From assembly GCA_004292955.1 (NCBI GenBank), contig RDXX01000008.1, positions 124,001 to 188,000 of the forward strand: a stretch of 64,000 nucleotides of DNA, given 5' to 3'. Position numbers and translations under genes: made by a program. This DNA comes from Oscillatoriales cyanobacterium. Lineage in GTDB: Bacteria; Cyanobacteriota; Cyanobacteriia; Cyanobacteriales; Microcoleaceae. The first letter of the stretch is position 1; every line of letters starts with the position of its first letter. Shown here piece by piece: positions 54,775 to 64,000 of this stretch. The notes beneath the pieces were generated by a model that worked only from the letters and a program-made list of their open reading frames with translations, was not told the origin of the DNA and did not search any database.

Positions 54775-55271
54775 CTGCTTTTCTTCTAATGTATTTAACG
54801 GTGTTTTCAGGGTGCTGCGGGCAACGCCTGCGCTTTTGTTATTTACGCGGCTTTAATGCTGCTACAAAGAAACAATCCAAACCTATTTAAAGTCAATATC
54901 TAAATAGATTGGTGTCGATTTCCTGTTTGACAGTAAGGAGAAGGCTCCTTCTACTTTCGCCTGTCCGTAACGGCGGCCGATGTATTATTACTTGTTCGGA
55001 GGGTACTACCGCTCAATGTTTTGGCGGCATTCGCATATTTTTGCATCACCGTAGTTGCTTACCTATTGGGAATAACCAAAGTGCTTTATCCTCAGAGTTA
55101 TCTGTTTGTTATGCAGTTGGGCTCTAATTTGAGTACATATTAGGTGTTTTCTCAGGTGACATTCTACTCGATATTTTGGTAGTGAGGTCTCAGTAGCTAG
55201 AGACACCGATAACCAGGCTTTAGCTACTTACATAAATTACTCTGTTGTGCTGTTTTTTTCAACCAATTTGA
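54775..55271. other. Intergenic region, no gene seen
   Basis: About 500 bases upstream of the DUF1816 gene and downstream of rlmB. AT/GC mixed without long repeats. One plus-strand frame is open for 72 codons but has poor composition and no ribosome binding site. Nothing supported. Confidence 0.4.
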
Positions 55272-56660
55272 CTATCCGTGGACGTGAAATTTTTTCGGCC
55301 CGCGCTGGCGGTAAATTTCGTATAAAGCCATTCCCGTTGCTACCGAGACATTCAGGCTAGGAGTCTTTCCCCTTAAAGGAATTGAAACTAATCCATCACA
55401 TCCGCGCTGTATCAAAAGGCTCAAACCGTCGGCTTCACCGCCCACAACTAAAACAGTGGGCCCGGAGAAGTTGATTGTCTCTAATGAGTCACCCACGCCT
55501 GCTGCTGTGCCGTAAATCCAGAATCCAGCCTCTTTCAATTCTTCCAAGGCCCGGTTAAGATTCACAACCCTTGCCACTGGCAGGCTTTCCAATGCGCCGG
55601 CTGACACTTTTCTCACTGCCGAGGTAATCCCAACTGCCCGTCGCTGCGGAATCACCATCCCCTGAGCTCCCAATGCTTCTGCGGTGCGAATAATCGCCCC
55701 TAGATTGTGGGGGTCGTTGAGTCCTTCGGCTACCACAATTACGGGATCTGCACAAGCAGCCTTAGCCTGTGCGATCAGTTCACTCAAATCCAGGTATTCG
55801 TAAGCTGATACTTGGGCGGCTACGCCTTGGTGGTTTGCCTTGCGCGTGATGTAGTCGAGGCGCAAATCGTCAACTTCGTCGATAATGCTGCCGTTGGCCT
55901 TGGCTTCGGTTAGCAAGCTGTGAAAGCGGGGATCGTAGCGCAGGTGCGGGACAACCCAAATTCGGTTCAGGACTTGGTTGCTTTCTAAGGCTGCTTGCAC
56001 TGCATGGCGGCCGTAAATCATGTCATCTGTGTCTGCGTCTGGCTGCACGACTGTATTTGAGTTCGTGTCTACCGGGCGAGTGTCTCTGTCTTTGTCTCTG
56101 TCTCGGAAATGGTTGCCGCGGAATTCCGGCGGGCTACTATCTCTGTCTCTGTTTTTGTCTCTGTCTTTGTAATAATTGCCCCGGGATTCCTGCGGGCTGC
56201 TGTCTCTGTTTCTGTCTCGGAAATTGTTGCGGGCTGGCTGTGGGCTGCCGTCTCTGTCTCGGAAATTGTTGCGGGCTGGCTGTGGGCTGCCGTCTCTGTC
56301 TCGGAAATTGTTGCGGGCTGGCTGCGGGCTGCTGTCTCTGTCTCGGAAATTGTTGCGGGCTGGCCGCGGGCTGCTGTATCCGTCTCCGTCTCTGTCTCTG
56401 TCGGGGAAATTATTTCTGCCGGTGGGCGGTTGGCTGTCGGAATCGACTCTCCGTTTGAAAATTGCTCGCACGGGCATTTCTCGGGATTGGGGCGAAAAGG
56501 TCGATCGCTTTTGAGGGGCGTCTGTTGGGCGAGTGTCGGGACGGGGCTTGCGTTCAAATCTGGCAGAGGACGGTTGTGAGTCCTGACGGCGGCCTTCGCT
56601 GCTCCAGGGCTTGCTGTCGGAATTCGATCGCGAGGAGTTTGGTCTAGTAAATTTTCTCAT
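55272..56660 (-). CDS. rlmB: 23S rRNA 2'-O-methyltransferase of the SpoU/TrmH family with repetitive N-terminus
   Basis: 462 residues. The C-terminal 250 are a normal Rlm[21 protein letters not shown] (substrate-binding domain), [40 protein letters not shown] and the SAM knot [20 protein letters not shown]. The first 210 residues are an Arg/Asp/Pro/Ser-rich low-complexity tail with near-identical repeats ([14 protein letters not shown]). It is probably disordered and RNA-binding. RlmB methylates G2251 of 23S rRNA. Cyanobacterial homologues often carry such tails, but the regular repeats are notable. Strand choice is certain; opposite frames are mirror repeats. Confidence 0.93.
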   Translation of the reverse strand: MRKFTRPNSSRSNSDSKPWSSEGRRQDSQPSSARFERKPRPDTRPTDAPQKRSTFSPQSREMPVRAIFKRRVDSDSQPPTGRNNFPDRDRDGDGYSSPRPARNNFRDRDSSPQPARNNFRDRDGSPQPARNNFRDRDGSPQPARNNFRDRNRDSSPQESRGNYYKDRDKNRDRDSSPPEFRGNHFRDRDKDRDTRPVDTNSNTVVQPDADTDDMIYGRHAVQAALESNQVLNRIWVVPHLRYDPRFHSLLTEAKANGSIIDEVDDLRLDYITRKANHQGVAAQVSAYEYLDLSELIAQAKAACADPVIVVAEGLNDPHNLGAIIRTAEALGAQGMVIPQRRAVGITSAVRKVSAGALESLPVARVVNLNRALEELKEAGFWIYGTAAGVGDSLETINFSGPTVLVVGGEADGLSLLIQRGCDGLVSIPLRGKTPSLNVSVATGMALYEIYRQRGPKKFHVHG

Positions 56661-56892
56661 TTGTTTGTTGTGGTCAACACGATTTTAGATTTTAGATTTG
56701 GGATTTAGGATTGAGGGAGCAATCTTAGGGCTTTGAGATTTTAGATGTTAGATTGAGGGAGCAAGGATTTTACTGCTGCTTAACTTGCTAACGATCGACA
56801 TATCAATCTTGTTTGTCTTCGCGAGCTTTTTGCTGTTTTAGGCTAACCGTGCCAGAATTATCAATTAATTCCTCACTCTTCCCAAATTTCGG

Positions 56893-57348
56893 CTAAATAC
56901 TTTCAGTATCAAGTTCTAAAAATCCCAAAATTTCGGTCAATCTTTCGGGGTCTGTCAGGTACAAATATCCAACCAACGTTTCTAAGCTGGTGGCTTGTTG
57001 GTATATTTCTGGATCTGCTCGCTTAGAACGGCCCGATACGGCATTGCGGCCGCGCTTGACAATTGCTAATTCTGTACTGTTCAAGTAAGGAGAGATCGAT
57101 CGCAAGTGACGCGCTTGAGTTTCTGCTCGTACTTGCCCCACCACCAATTCGTGATAAGCTTGCAATCTTCTCGGTGGCATTAAATACGAACTCCGAATGT
57201 AGAGTTCGTAAACTGCATCCCCCAAATATGCCCATGCTGCGGGCGAAATTCTTTCTATTTCTGCGGGTGTCGCCCTCGGAGGATGGATTCGATCTAAACC
57301 GAGATCTGTCAGACTCAGCTTTGGGTTGTCATCGGCGATCGGCGACAT
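56893..57348 (-). CDS. mrnC: Mini-ribonuclease III
   Basis: 151 residues. A single RNase III catalytic domain without dsRNA-binding domain: ISPAAWAYLGDAVYELYIRS (Asp of the metal site), RRLQAYHELVVGQVRAETQA, VKRGRNAVSGRSKRADPEIY and ATSLETLVGYLYLTDPERLT (Glu of the metal site). Mini-III trims 23S rRNA ends. It lies upstream of rlmB on the same strand with a 230-base gap; both act on 23S rRNA. Confidence 0.93.
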   Translation of the reverse strand: MSPIADDNPKLSLTDLGLDRIHPPRATPAEIERISPAAWAYLGDAVYELYIRSSYLMPPRRLQAYHELVVGQVRAETQARHLRSISPYLNSTELAIVKRGRNAVSGRSKRADPEIYQQATSLETLVGYLYLTDPERLTEILGFLELDTESI

Positions 57349-57560
57349 ACTTTTTTAAATAAAACTTCGGCACAGCTTGGCTTTTCTACACTTACTTATT
57401 TCGTCTTTTGTCACTTCAGATAATTATAGCTTTCACAGGAGTGTGCTCTGTGAGAAACTGAGATCTTCTACAGACAAGCGAGCTGAAAACTCGCGGCACA
57501 ACCATAAGAATTTGCTATCCAGCATCGATCGCCGGATAGCGAATTAAACCCACTGTAGCG

Positions 57561-57917
57561 TCAAGCATCCTTGACGTTTTTTACCGCCTCATCAACCGAA
57601 GGCTGCAAAGACAAAAATTTCTCTAAGCGAACCAGTTTAACAGTCTGAGTTACGCGGGGATTTGAGACAATTTGCAATGTCCCTTCCATGGTTTGGGCTT
57701 TCTTGACAAGTTGCACAAGTGCGCCCAAGCCTGAACTATCCACAAAATCTATCTGAGACAAGTCCAAAATTACGTGTTTTGGGCCCTCGTCAATACATTT
57801 GCTTAGTACCTTCCGAAAAGTGGCCTCAGAAAAAGCGTCCAGCAGGCCAGTCAAGCGAAATAACTGATGGTTATTCTTGACTTCGCGAGTGCCTCTGAGG
57901 CTAACGGTCAGGGTCAA
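57561..57917 (-). CDS. STAS-domain anti-sigma factor antagonist
   Basis: 118 residues when started at TTG 57917. The STAS core is clear: NHQLFRLTGLLDAFSEATFR, KHVILDLSQIDFVDSSGLGA (with the phosphorylatable Ser in DSSGLG), LVQLVKKAQTMEGTLQIVSN. It would bind and release an anti-sigma ATPase. The start is uncertain: a perfect AGGAGG (57935-57940) sits 5 bases before an in-frame ATT (57927-57929), while the TTG is 17 bases away. An ATT start would add PESL and agree better with relatives. Confidence 0.9.
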   Translation of the reverse strand: MTLTVSLRGTREVKNNHQLFRLTGLLDAFSEATFRKVLSKCIDEGPKHVILDLSQIDFVDSSGLGALVQLVKKAQTMEGTLQIVSNPRVTQTVKLVRLEKFLSLQPSVDEAVKNVKDA

Positions 57918-57934
57918 TGACTCAGGAATGACAC

Positions 57935-57940
57935 CCTCCT
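57935..57940 (-). promoter_or_regulatory. Shine-Dalgarno sequence pointing to an ATT start
   Basis: AGGAGG on the minus strand, 5 bases before in-frame ATT 57927-57929 and 17 before TTG 57915-57917. No ATG or GTG in frame lies nearby. Confidence 0.55.
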
Positions 57941-58021
57941 AGCTAGGTATGGCTTAAAGTCGAGGCTTCATTATAGGAGTTTTTTGGTATTTTGTCTACA
58001 GTTTTTTAGTTATGGGTCATT

Positions 58022-58082
58022 GGGCATGGGGCATGGGGCATGGGGCATGGGGCATGGGGCATGGGGCATGGGGCATGGGGCA
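58022..58082. repeat. Heptad repeat GGGGCAT
   Basis: Eight to nine consecutive units of GGGGCAT (ATGGGGC) in the spacer between the STAS gene and carA, followed by ATTGGCCAAACAGGTC in two direct copies (58083-58114) and TGACTAAT/TGACTATT units (58144-58178). Confidence 0.9.
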
Positions 58083-58176
58083 TTGGCCAAACAGGTCATT
58101 GGCCAAACAGGTCATCAGTCATTGGTAATCGGTCATGTTTCCTAATGACTAATGACTATTGACTATTGACCAATGA

Positions 58177-59328
58177 CTAAGCTGGTACTTTCTGATTGTC
58201 TCGCATTGACTGGACGAATCGATCGAACAAATAGTCAGCGTCGTGGGGGCCCGGACTGGCTTCTGGGTGGTACTGGACTGAGAACAGGGGTAAGGTTTTG
58301 TGCTTCAATCCGGCTACAGTGCGATCGTTCAAGTTGAGGTGAGTAATTTCTACTTCCGGGACTAGGGAATCAGGGTCGATCGCAAAACCGTGATTTTGGC
58401 TAGTAATTTCTACCTGCTGAGTTAAACCTGCTGGATGATTCAATCCCCGGTGCCCGAACTTCAGTTTAAAAGTTTCCGCACCCAAGGAAATGCCCAGAAT
58501 CTGGTGTCCCATGCAAATGCCGAACACAGGTTTGTCCGACTTCAACAAAGCTTTCGCCGTCGCGATCCCTTCCGTTACCGCCGAAGGATCTCCAGGCCCG
58601 TTGGACAGAAAAATGCCATCCGGGTTGTACTTGAGAATTGCCTCGGCTGACGTGTCGGCGGGTACAACAATTACCCGACAGCCGTAACTCGCCAAACGAC
58701 GCAGGATGTTGCGCTTGACCCCAAAGTCTAGGGCTACCACCGTCCACATTTTGCCGTTATCCGGCTTAACTGTCGGACTGAACTCCCATACGGCATCTGT
58801 GGCTTCAGACCACTCGTAAACCTCCCGGGTAGTTACTTGCTTCACCAGATTCAGCCCGGCCATGCTGGGGGCGTCTTGGACTTGCTCCAAAAGCTCCGCC
58901 TGGTCGAGAATCACGGTCGAAATGCCGCCGTTAATGGCTCCTACGGTGCGAATTTTGCGAGTCAGGGCGCGGGTATCGATGCCGTAAATACCTGGGATGT
59001 CGTACTGTTTTAGGTAATCTTGCAGGGATTTTGAACAGCGCCAGTTGCTGGGTCGGCTGCATACGTTACGGGCGATCGCACCTCGGATTTGCGGCCGCGA
59101 AGATTCTTCATCTTCGAGGTTTACCCCGGTATTGCCCAATTCTGGATAAGTAAAAGTGACAATTTGACCGCAATAGCTCGGATCGGTCAAAACTTCTTGA
59201 TAGCCCGTCATTCCCGTGTTGAATACGACCTCGCCGACGACGGTGGCGTCAGCGCCAAAAGACCAGCCGCGGTAAGCAGTACCGTCAGCTAGGACTAGGA
59301 GAGCGGGTTGTGCAGTTGAAAGTGACAT
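58177..59328 (-). CDS. carA: Carbamoyl phosphate synthase small subunit
   Basis: 383 residues. The N-terminal domain starts [20 protein letters not shown] and includes [20 protein letters not shown]. The class I glutamine amidotransferase domain has [20 protein letters not shown] (nucleophile Cys), [10 protein letters not shown] and [20 protein letters not shown] (catalytic His and Glu). It supplies ammonia for carbamoyl phosphate in arginine and pyrimidine synthesis. The partner carB is not in the window. Confidence 0.97.
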   Translation of the reverse strand: MSLSTAQPALLVLADGTAYRGWSFGADATVVGEVVFNTGMTGYQEVLTDPSYCGQIVTFTYPELGNTGVNLEDEESSRPQIRGAIARNVCSRPSNWRCSKSLQDYLKQYDIPGIYGIDTRALTRKIRTVGAINGGISTVILDQAELLEQVQDAPSMAGLNLVKQVTTREVYEWSEATDAVWEFSPTVKPDNGKMWTVVALDFGVKRNILRRLASYGCRVIVVPADTSAEAILKYNPDGIFLSNGPGDPSAVTEGIATAKALLKSDKPVFGICMGHQILGISLGAETFKLKFGHRGLNHPAGLTQQVEITSQNHGFAIDPDSLVPEVEITHLNLNDRTVAGLKHKTLPLFSVQYHPEASPGPHDADYLFDRFVQSMRDNQKVPA

Positions 59329-59519
59329 GGCATCCTTAAATTACAGTCGTTTGGTTTAATTCTTACCACTGCCTGGGATTTGATGCTAGCCGGCAATATA
59401 CAGATATTATTGGAATTTGTGCCAGCCGAGGCAGAATGTGTTGGTGCCGGAGTCCAGGGCTATCTATGCCAAAAGGCAGTTGTCGTTGTTACGATCGAGC
59501 TAAACCGTTTAATCAAATT

Positions 59520-60191
59520 ATGATCGGCCAATCTCCCTTACCTTTATCCTCCAATTCAATCAAGCCTCTGCTGAACCCTCAAAACCTGCGGAAACCTTTA
59601 CTGGCTTTAACAGCAGTTATTTCTCTGAGCAGCTCAATTTTACTTGACACCGCCGTCTACTCTTCGCGAGCGACAGCTCAAGAGAGCGAGGGATGCTTTA
59701 TGCGGAACTCCAGCGGTCAAACTGTCAGCTTGAGTCGATCGGTATGCGGTTTTCTCCCTCAAGAATCGACTCCCGCTGCTTCGCCTGCTTCGCCTGCTTC
59801 GCCTGCTTCGCCTGATACCAAGTCGGGAGTGTTTCTAGTCAAAATTAAACGCCGAGAAGCTAATATCCCAGTCATAGAAGTCACCTTTAATGGCAAACAA
59901 AAGTTTGAGATGATGGTGGATTCGGGAGCCAGCCGCACCGTCATTACACCAGCAATGGCTACCGCTTTGGGGATAGTTCCTAAAGGAACCGTGCAAGCAA
60001 AAACTCCGAACGGAGAGGCTACTTTTTCTCTCGGCAGTCTTACTTCAATTGAAGCTGGCGGTTTGGCGATTAATAATATAGTTGTACCCATCTCCCCAGC
60101 ACTAGAAATTGGGCTGCTCGGTCACGATTTTTTTGGTAATAAAGATGTGACTATTAAGCAAGATGTGATTGAATTTCGCTCGCGCTCATAG
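59520..60191 (+). CDS. Exported retropepsin-like aspartic protease
   Basis: 223 residues from ATG 59520; an upstream ATG at 59436 would add 28 unconvincing residues. A signal or anchor segment (LLALTAVISLSSSILLDTAV) is followed by SEGCFMRNSSGQTVSLSRSV, a Ser/Pro-Ala linker with the tripeptide repeat SPA (four copies), then the protease domain: FEMMVDSGASRTVITPAMAT (D-S-G-A active site), GEATFSLGSLTSIEAGGLAI and IGLLGHDFFGNKDVTIKQDV. This is a single-domain clan AA protease (TIGR02281-like) that would act as a dimer in the periplasm. Confidence 0.85.
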   Translation: MIGQSPLPLSSNSIKPLLNPQNLRKPLLALTAVISLSSSILLDTAVYSSRATAQESEGCFMRNSSGQTVSLSRSVCGFLPQESTPAASPASPASPASPDTKSGVFLVKIKRREANIPVIEVTFNGKQKFEMMVDSGASRTVITPAMATALGIVPKGTVQAKTPNGEATFSLGSLTSIEAGGLAINNIVVPISPALEIGLLGHDFFGNKDVTIKQDVIEFRSRS

Positions 60192-60322
60192 AGAGAAGTT
60201 CGGCAGCGGATTATGTAACAGATGTAACGCAATACGGTTCACTTAACACTTTTTGTTACCCACAGATTTCCCTCGCATCCCCCTTAAAAAGCAGGGTGCT
60301 TTTCTTGTCATCATGGAAATAA

Positions 60323-60388
60323 GTACGTAGTTGGGCTTCAGCCCTCTTTCAACATACCTGTATAGAGGGCTAAAGCCCAACTACGTAC
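60323..60388. repeat. Hairpin element (copy C) with compensatory changes
   Basis: 25-base arms at 60323-60347 (GTACGTAGTTGGGCTTCAGC...) and 60364-60388, paired with one wobble. Compared with copies A and B, the C:G pair in TTGCGC/GCGCAA is G:C here, and GCGCT/AGCGC is CCCT/AGGG. It lies between the convergent protease and trpD genes. Confidence 0.75.
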
Positions 60389-60446
60389 CTTGTACCTTGA
60401 TTAATCCGTTAAATCCCGCACATCGATCGTTGCCGAACTTATTCCT

Positions 60447-61562
60447 TCACCGCAAAAACTCCACCAACTGCTGCAACTTCAACCAAGATTCACCACTCGA
60501 TAAAATCTCCTTGGCCAAAGTAACTCCTGCTGCGTGGGAACCGATCGGAATTACACCTCCCACCTGAAAAGCCAAAGACGCATTCAAAGCTACAACATCC
60601 ATTTGTGCTGCTGTACCTTTGCCTTGCAACACGTTGCTCAAAATCTCGGCGTTTTCCTCAACATTTCCGCCTTTTAACGAGCCGATCGCACTTGGCGTCA
60701 ATCCTACCTGTTCCGGATGCAAACTTGTCAGTTCAACCTGGCCGCCCGACAAAACCGCCAAATCCGTCACATCACCCAAACCCGCCTCATCCAACTTTTC
60801 TCGGCCGTGAACGACTATCGCCAACTCAGTTCCCAACTCGCCCAAAGCTTGGGCAATAGTTGATACCAGACTGGGATCGAACACCCCGATTACCTGCCCT
60901 GTAGGGCGCATAGGATTGACGAGCGGCCCTAAAAGGTTAAAAACAGTCCGCACCTTCAAAGTGCGTCGGAGCGATGCTACAGCCTTAAGTGCGGGATGCC
61001 ACCCAGGCGCAAATAAAAAGGTGATGCCCGTAGCGTCTACCGCAGCTTTTACCTTGGCAGGATCGGCGCCCAGGTTGACTCCGAGTGCTTCCAACACGTC
61101 AGCCGAACCGACTTTGCTGGATGCCGATCGATTTCCGTGTTTGGCGACTCGAACTTTGCCCGCAGCAGCCACAAAGGCTACAGCAGTGGAAATGTTAAAT
61201 GTGGACGCACCATCGCCGCCTGTGCCGCAAGTATCAATTAATTTGAGATTCGAGATGGGAGATTGGCGATCGACAACGCTCTGGGACTCGCCCGTCAGGG
61301 ACTGAGACTGCAATACCTGAGCCATTCCTGCTAATTCTGAGGCCGAGATGCCTTTGGCTTGGAGGGCTGCTAAAATGGCTCCTGAAAGCACGGGGGGTAT
61401 GGCTTCTGCCAGCCATCCCTGCATTAAGTCGGCAGCTTGGACGTGCGAAAGAGATTGTCTGTCTAACAGTTGTTGCAGCAGGGCTGGCCACAGGGGAGAG
61501 TCCGCTGTCAAAGTTGAAGCTGCGGATATATCTGGTGTTGTAAGTACGGAAGAATCAGTCAT
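60447..61562 (-). CDS. trpD: Anthranilate phosphoribosyltransferase
   Basis: 371 residues from [16 protein letters not shown] (ATG 61560-61562); the frame runs further upstream but without coding character. Motifs are [20 protein letters not shown] (PRPP loop), [72 protein letters not shown] and [20 protein letters not shown]. The enzyme makes phosphoribosyl-anthranilate in tryptophan synthesis. Monocistronic here, as usual in cyanobacteria where trp genes are scattered. Confidence 0.97.
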   Translation of the reverse strand: MTDSSVLTTPDISAASTLTADSPLWPALLQQLLDRQSLSHVQAADLMQGWLAEAIPPVLSGAILAALQAKGISASELAGMAQVLQSQSLTGESQSVVDRQSPISNLKLIDTCGTGGDGASTFNISTAVAFVAAAGKVRVAKHGNRSASSKVGSADVLEALGVNLGADPAKVKAAVDATGITFLFAPGWHPALKAVASLRRTLKVRTVFNLLGPLVNPMRPTGQVIGVFDPSLVSTIAQALGELGTELAIVVHGREKLDEAGLGDVTDLAVLSGGQVELTSLHPEQVGLTPSAIGSLKGGNVEENAEILSNVLQGKGTAAQMDVVALNASLAFQVGGVIPIGSHAAGVTLAKEILSSGESWLKLQQLVEFLR

Positions 61563-61864
61563 GTAGCGACAATGAATTTTTTGCTGGGGTGGGCTGTTTG
61601 ATGTCGGGCCTGGGCCGAGTGTCGATCGGGATTTTACCAGAGTTGCTGCCGACATTTGGCGCGCCCTGACCCAAATTTTTGCCAAAATGACAGCAGGGCG
61701 AAAAACTGTAACTAGATTGTTAGACAAAGTTGCCCATATGCGCCCGATCGTGGGTAGCTTTTGTCTTCTGTTAGATTTTCCATACTTGCTGCGGTGTCTG
61801 ATATTGGTCACAATCAGACAGTGCAAGCAAGAAATATATGCCGCGAGCCAAATAAAGGAATGCC

Positions 61865-62951
61865 ATGCTACTCGGATTTAAAACCGAATTAAAACTTAAT
61901 GCCCGACAGCGAATACTGCTAGCCAAACATTGTGGGGTAGCTCGTCACGCTTGGAATTGGGGACTGTGGTTGACCAAAAACATTCTCGACCACAATAAAG
62001 CCAATCCCAACGAAAAACTCAAATTTCCTACAGCTATTGACCTGCACAAACTGTTGATAGCTTTGGTAAAATCAGAGAATGCTTGGTATTACGAGTGCAG
62101 CAAATCTACACCGCAGATCGCATTAATAGCATTGCGAGAAGCATGGAAACGGTGTTTTAAAAAGACTGCTGGCGTACCGAAGTTTAAGAAAAAAGGAAGG
62201 GGAGATTCTTTCACATTAGAAGGAACAGTCAAAATAAGCGCGAGCAACAAAATCCAAGTTCCTGTAATTGGCGTCATTAAAACTTATGAAAAGTTACCGC
62301 AAGTATTGACTAAATCTTGCACGATATCCCGGATTGCCGACAGGTGGTTTATCAGTTTCAGGTTTGATGTAGAACAACAAGAATCATGCCAAACAAATAT
62401 TGTAGGAGTTGACCTCGGTATTAAAGCATTGGCTACTCTCTCAACAGGTGAAGTAGTTATAGGTGCTAAATCTTACAAAAAATACGCAGCAAAACTCTCA
62501 AGGATGCAATGGTTTAGTCGCCATAAAGTCATCGGTTCGAGTAATTGGCAAAAAGCACAATTCAAAATAGCTAGATTGCATAGAAAGATAGCTAACATCC
62601 GTAAAGATACGTTGCACAAACTAACGACATTACTTGCCAAAAACCACGGTGTAATAGTTATAGAGTATTTGAATGTATCCGGGATGATGGCTAATCATAA
62701 ACTGGCTGCATCAGTTGCTGATATGGGTTTCTTTGAGTTCCGCCGCCAGTTAACCTAGAGCGTGCAAGTTGTACGGTTCAAAGTTGGTAATAGTTGACCG
62801 TTGGTTCCCAAGCTCAAAAACCTGTTCTAATTGTGGAACCAAAAAAGAAACACTCTCTCTGTGTGAGCGAATGTTTGAATGCAGCCATTGTGGTTTTAAG
62901 ATTGACCGCGACTTAAATGCGGCAATCAATTTGTCAAAAACCGTCAGTTAG
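61865..62951 (+). pseudogene. tnpB: TnpB (IS200/IS605 OrfB) with a one-base frameshift
   Basis: The first frame (61865-62758) encodes the N-terminal and RuvC parts: [40 protein letters not shown] (catalytic Asp) and GVIVIEYLNVSGMMANHKLA (catalytic Glu). It stops after FEFRRQLT. The +1 frame resumes at 62766 with KLYGSKLVIVDRWFPSSKTC, the zinc finger CSNCG...CSHCGFKIDRDLNAAIN (third Asp) and a stop at 62949-62951. Restoring one base near 62757 gives a full TnpB of about 362 residues. All three catalytic residues persist, so the inactivation is recent. No tnpA is present. Confidence 0.88.
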
Positions 62952-63035
62952 GCGGGGTTAGCCTGTGGACTGGACAAGTGCCGACACTACCAGGATGAAG
63001 CAGGAAGTAAACGAAGCCCCGAGGCATCCAACATT
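62870..63035 (+). ncRNA. Candidate omega (re) RNA and right end of the tnpB element
   Basis: TnpB guides normally derive from the 3' end of tnpB and its flank. Here the sequence after the stop has hairpin-forming GC-rich stretches (GCGGGGTTAGCC, GGACTGGACAAGTGCC) and then GATGAAGCAGGAAGTAAACG and AAGCCCCGAGGCATC, typical of right ends of such cyanobacterial elements. Boundaries are inferred, not measured. Confidence 0.4.
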
Positions 63036-63826
63036 GCCTAATTTTGGGTCGCTTTGGGTAGGATTTATGTAACGGCTACAGAATTTATTCCACGAAACTA
63101 GCCCAATATGAATTTTTTGATACAACAATGCTCCCTCGGATTGTGACAATTTTAGATAGGGGCCTCATCTACTAAAGAGCGATCGACCGTCAGCTATATA
63201 ATCTGCCAGCAAAAATCAATGGTAACTGGCACTATTGGTGGCAGCATTCAGCTAGAGTGGCGGATTGCTTGCAGCAAGTTTGCCAGCCGATGGGGCGATC
63301 GTCTAAAAAATCAGCAGTTGGTACTGTACTTTGGAGCGATCGTTGTCAAAGTCACTGCCGAAACAGGAAAAAACAGTTTACAGCTAATTTCAGCCTGTAC
63401 AATTATTCCTCATTTATTCAGGAAGCTTTTAACAGACGAGTTTGGATCGAACGATCGCAACTTTCAGCAGATTGATTGGCAAATCCGATTTTGACAGTCA
63501 TTTGTAGCTCAAAATAAAATAAACCCGACTGGTTAAACTTTCGTAACTCTACTAACAACTAACGGCGCAGTAGATGAAGTCAATAAATACAGCAGTGTCC
63601 GGAGAATCTCAGACTCTAGCCGTTCTCGATCGGATCCAATACACATATTCTGTAGGGACACAACACAGCGTTGTGTCCTGATATGTGTTGCAAGCAATTA
63701 AGGCTTGACAACAACGATCGCACGGCTCGGCGGTGGATTTATCGACTTGGCGATCCAGCATCTATACTACTAACAGACACTCAACAATATTGAATCTTTC
63801 ACAAAAACACACCAGGGTATTCAAAA
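63036..63826. other. Intergenic region, no supported gene
   Basis: About 790 bases between the tnpB element and the PAS gene. Contains several HIP1-like sites, a palindromic GGACACAACACAGCGTTGTG segment near 63656 and AT-rich leader near 63780. A 91-codon plus frame (63219-63494) has no ribosome binding site or recognisable domain. Confidence 0.4.
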
Positions 63827-64000
63827 ATGGCACACCAAAAATTAGCAAACAAAACGAACGACTGTAAATTAGAAAATAAAACGATAGAATGCCTGAATAT
63901 AGAGGAGGCACTGCACCAAATGGAAGCAAAATATCAGAGTATGTTTGAAAATGCTGTTTCCGGCATTTTCCAAACAACCCATGACGGTCGCTACATCAGC
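63827..64000 (+). CDS. PAS-domain sensor protein, N-terminus only
   Basis: 58 residues before the window edge, starting MAHQKLANKTNDCKLE. From residue 30 a PAS domain begins: ALHQMEAKYQSMFENAVSGI and FQTTHDGRYIS. This exact style (YRSIFENAVEGIFQTTPDGRYLS) opens PAS domains in cyanobacterial adenylate cyclases, diguanylate cyclases and histidine kinases. The output domain is outside the window. A good ATG with an A-rich leader supports the start. Confidence 0.75.
   Translation, partial: MAHQKLANKTNDCKLENKTIECLNIEEALHQMEAKYQSMFENAVSGIFQTTHDGRYIS

Noticed and set aside
54909-55127. 72-codon plus frame in the spacer upstream of the DUF1816 gene
   Set aside because: Poor composition and no start signal.
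56057-56579. Plus-strand frames rich in Cys/Leu/Val repeats opposite rlmB
   Set aside because: They mirror the Arg/Asp repeats of the rlmB tail; composition is an artefact of the repeat.
58022-58082. GGGGCAT array considered as a CRISPR or origin iteron
   Set aside because: Units are contiguous without spacers, and no dnaA/dnaN-type neighbours or DnaA boxes are visible.
63219-63494. 91-codon plus frame before the PAS gene
   Set aside because: No recognisable domain, no ribosome binding site and unremarkable composition; two overlapping frames look equally open.

Overview
The window looks like a chromosomal segment of a filamentous cyanobacterium, probably of the Oscillatoria/Microcoleus/Phormidium kind. 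This is inferred from the very frequent GCGATCGC (HIP1) octamer, cyanobacteria-only genes (ycf54, acsF, DUF2499, DUF3593, DUF1816, a CSP41-like reductase), a split dnaE with a DnaE-family split intein, heptad short tandem repeats, and many Uma2/Rpn-type PD-(D/E)XK genes. No rRNA or tRNA gene was recognised by eye.

Region 1 (1-2.1 kb): a truncated conserved gene, an XRE-type antitoxin-like regulator next to a broken partner, a small secreted protein and a Uma2 nuclease. Region 2 (2.2-12.2 kb): a ten-gene minus-strand operon encoding a type III-D-like CRISPR effector complex: cas10 (GGDD, no visible HD domain), a Cas7-like RAMP, csx10, a small helical protein, a CARF protein with a RelE-like C-terminus, two more Cas7-like RAMPs, a csx19-like gene, a fourth Cas7-like RAMP and a second small helical protein. 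Adjacent genes mostly overlap by 4 bases. No cas1, cas2, cas6 or CRISPR array lies in the window. Region 3 (12.5-27.3 kb): mostly housekeeping genes (ycf54, dnaG, yraN, queA, rpmF, acsF) with a kinase-TPR protein, two Rpn-type nucleases and a lumenal pentapeptide protein. ycf54 and acsF act in the same step of chlorophyll synthesis.

Region 4 (27.3-39.4 kb): repeat-rich, with a TPR-CHAT protease-like protein, a PMT-type glycosyltransferase, three Uma2 genes, a truncated lipase beside a MITE-like element, trmB, csaB, DUF2499 and an LprI-domain protein. Region 5 (39.5-44.7 kb): dnaE is present as two separate genes. Each carries one half of a DnaE-type split intein, and a free-standing LAGLIDADG homing endonuclease gene lies between them, each in a different reading frame. 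Elsewhere the two halves are usually at distant loci, so this locus may preserve an intermediate of dnaE fission.

Region 6 (44.7-64 kb): DUF3593, an anti-sigma-like ATPase whose parts are in permuted order, pentapeptide, hydrolase, gatA, a class A beta-lactamase-like protein, a broken kinase, rlmB with a repetitive Arg/Asp-rich N-terminus, mini-RNase III, a STAS protein, carA, an aspartic protease, trpD, a frameshifted tnpB and the start of a PAS sensor. Scattered through the window are hairpin elements whose arms vary in a compensatory way, and palindromic repeats that have inserted in frame into two unrelated proteins.
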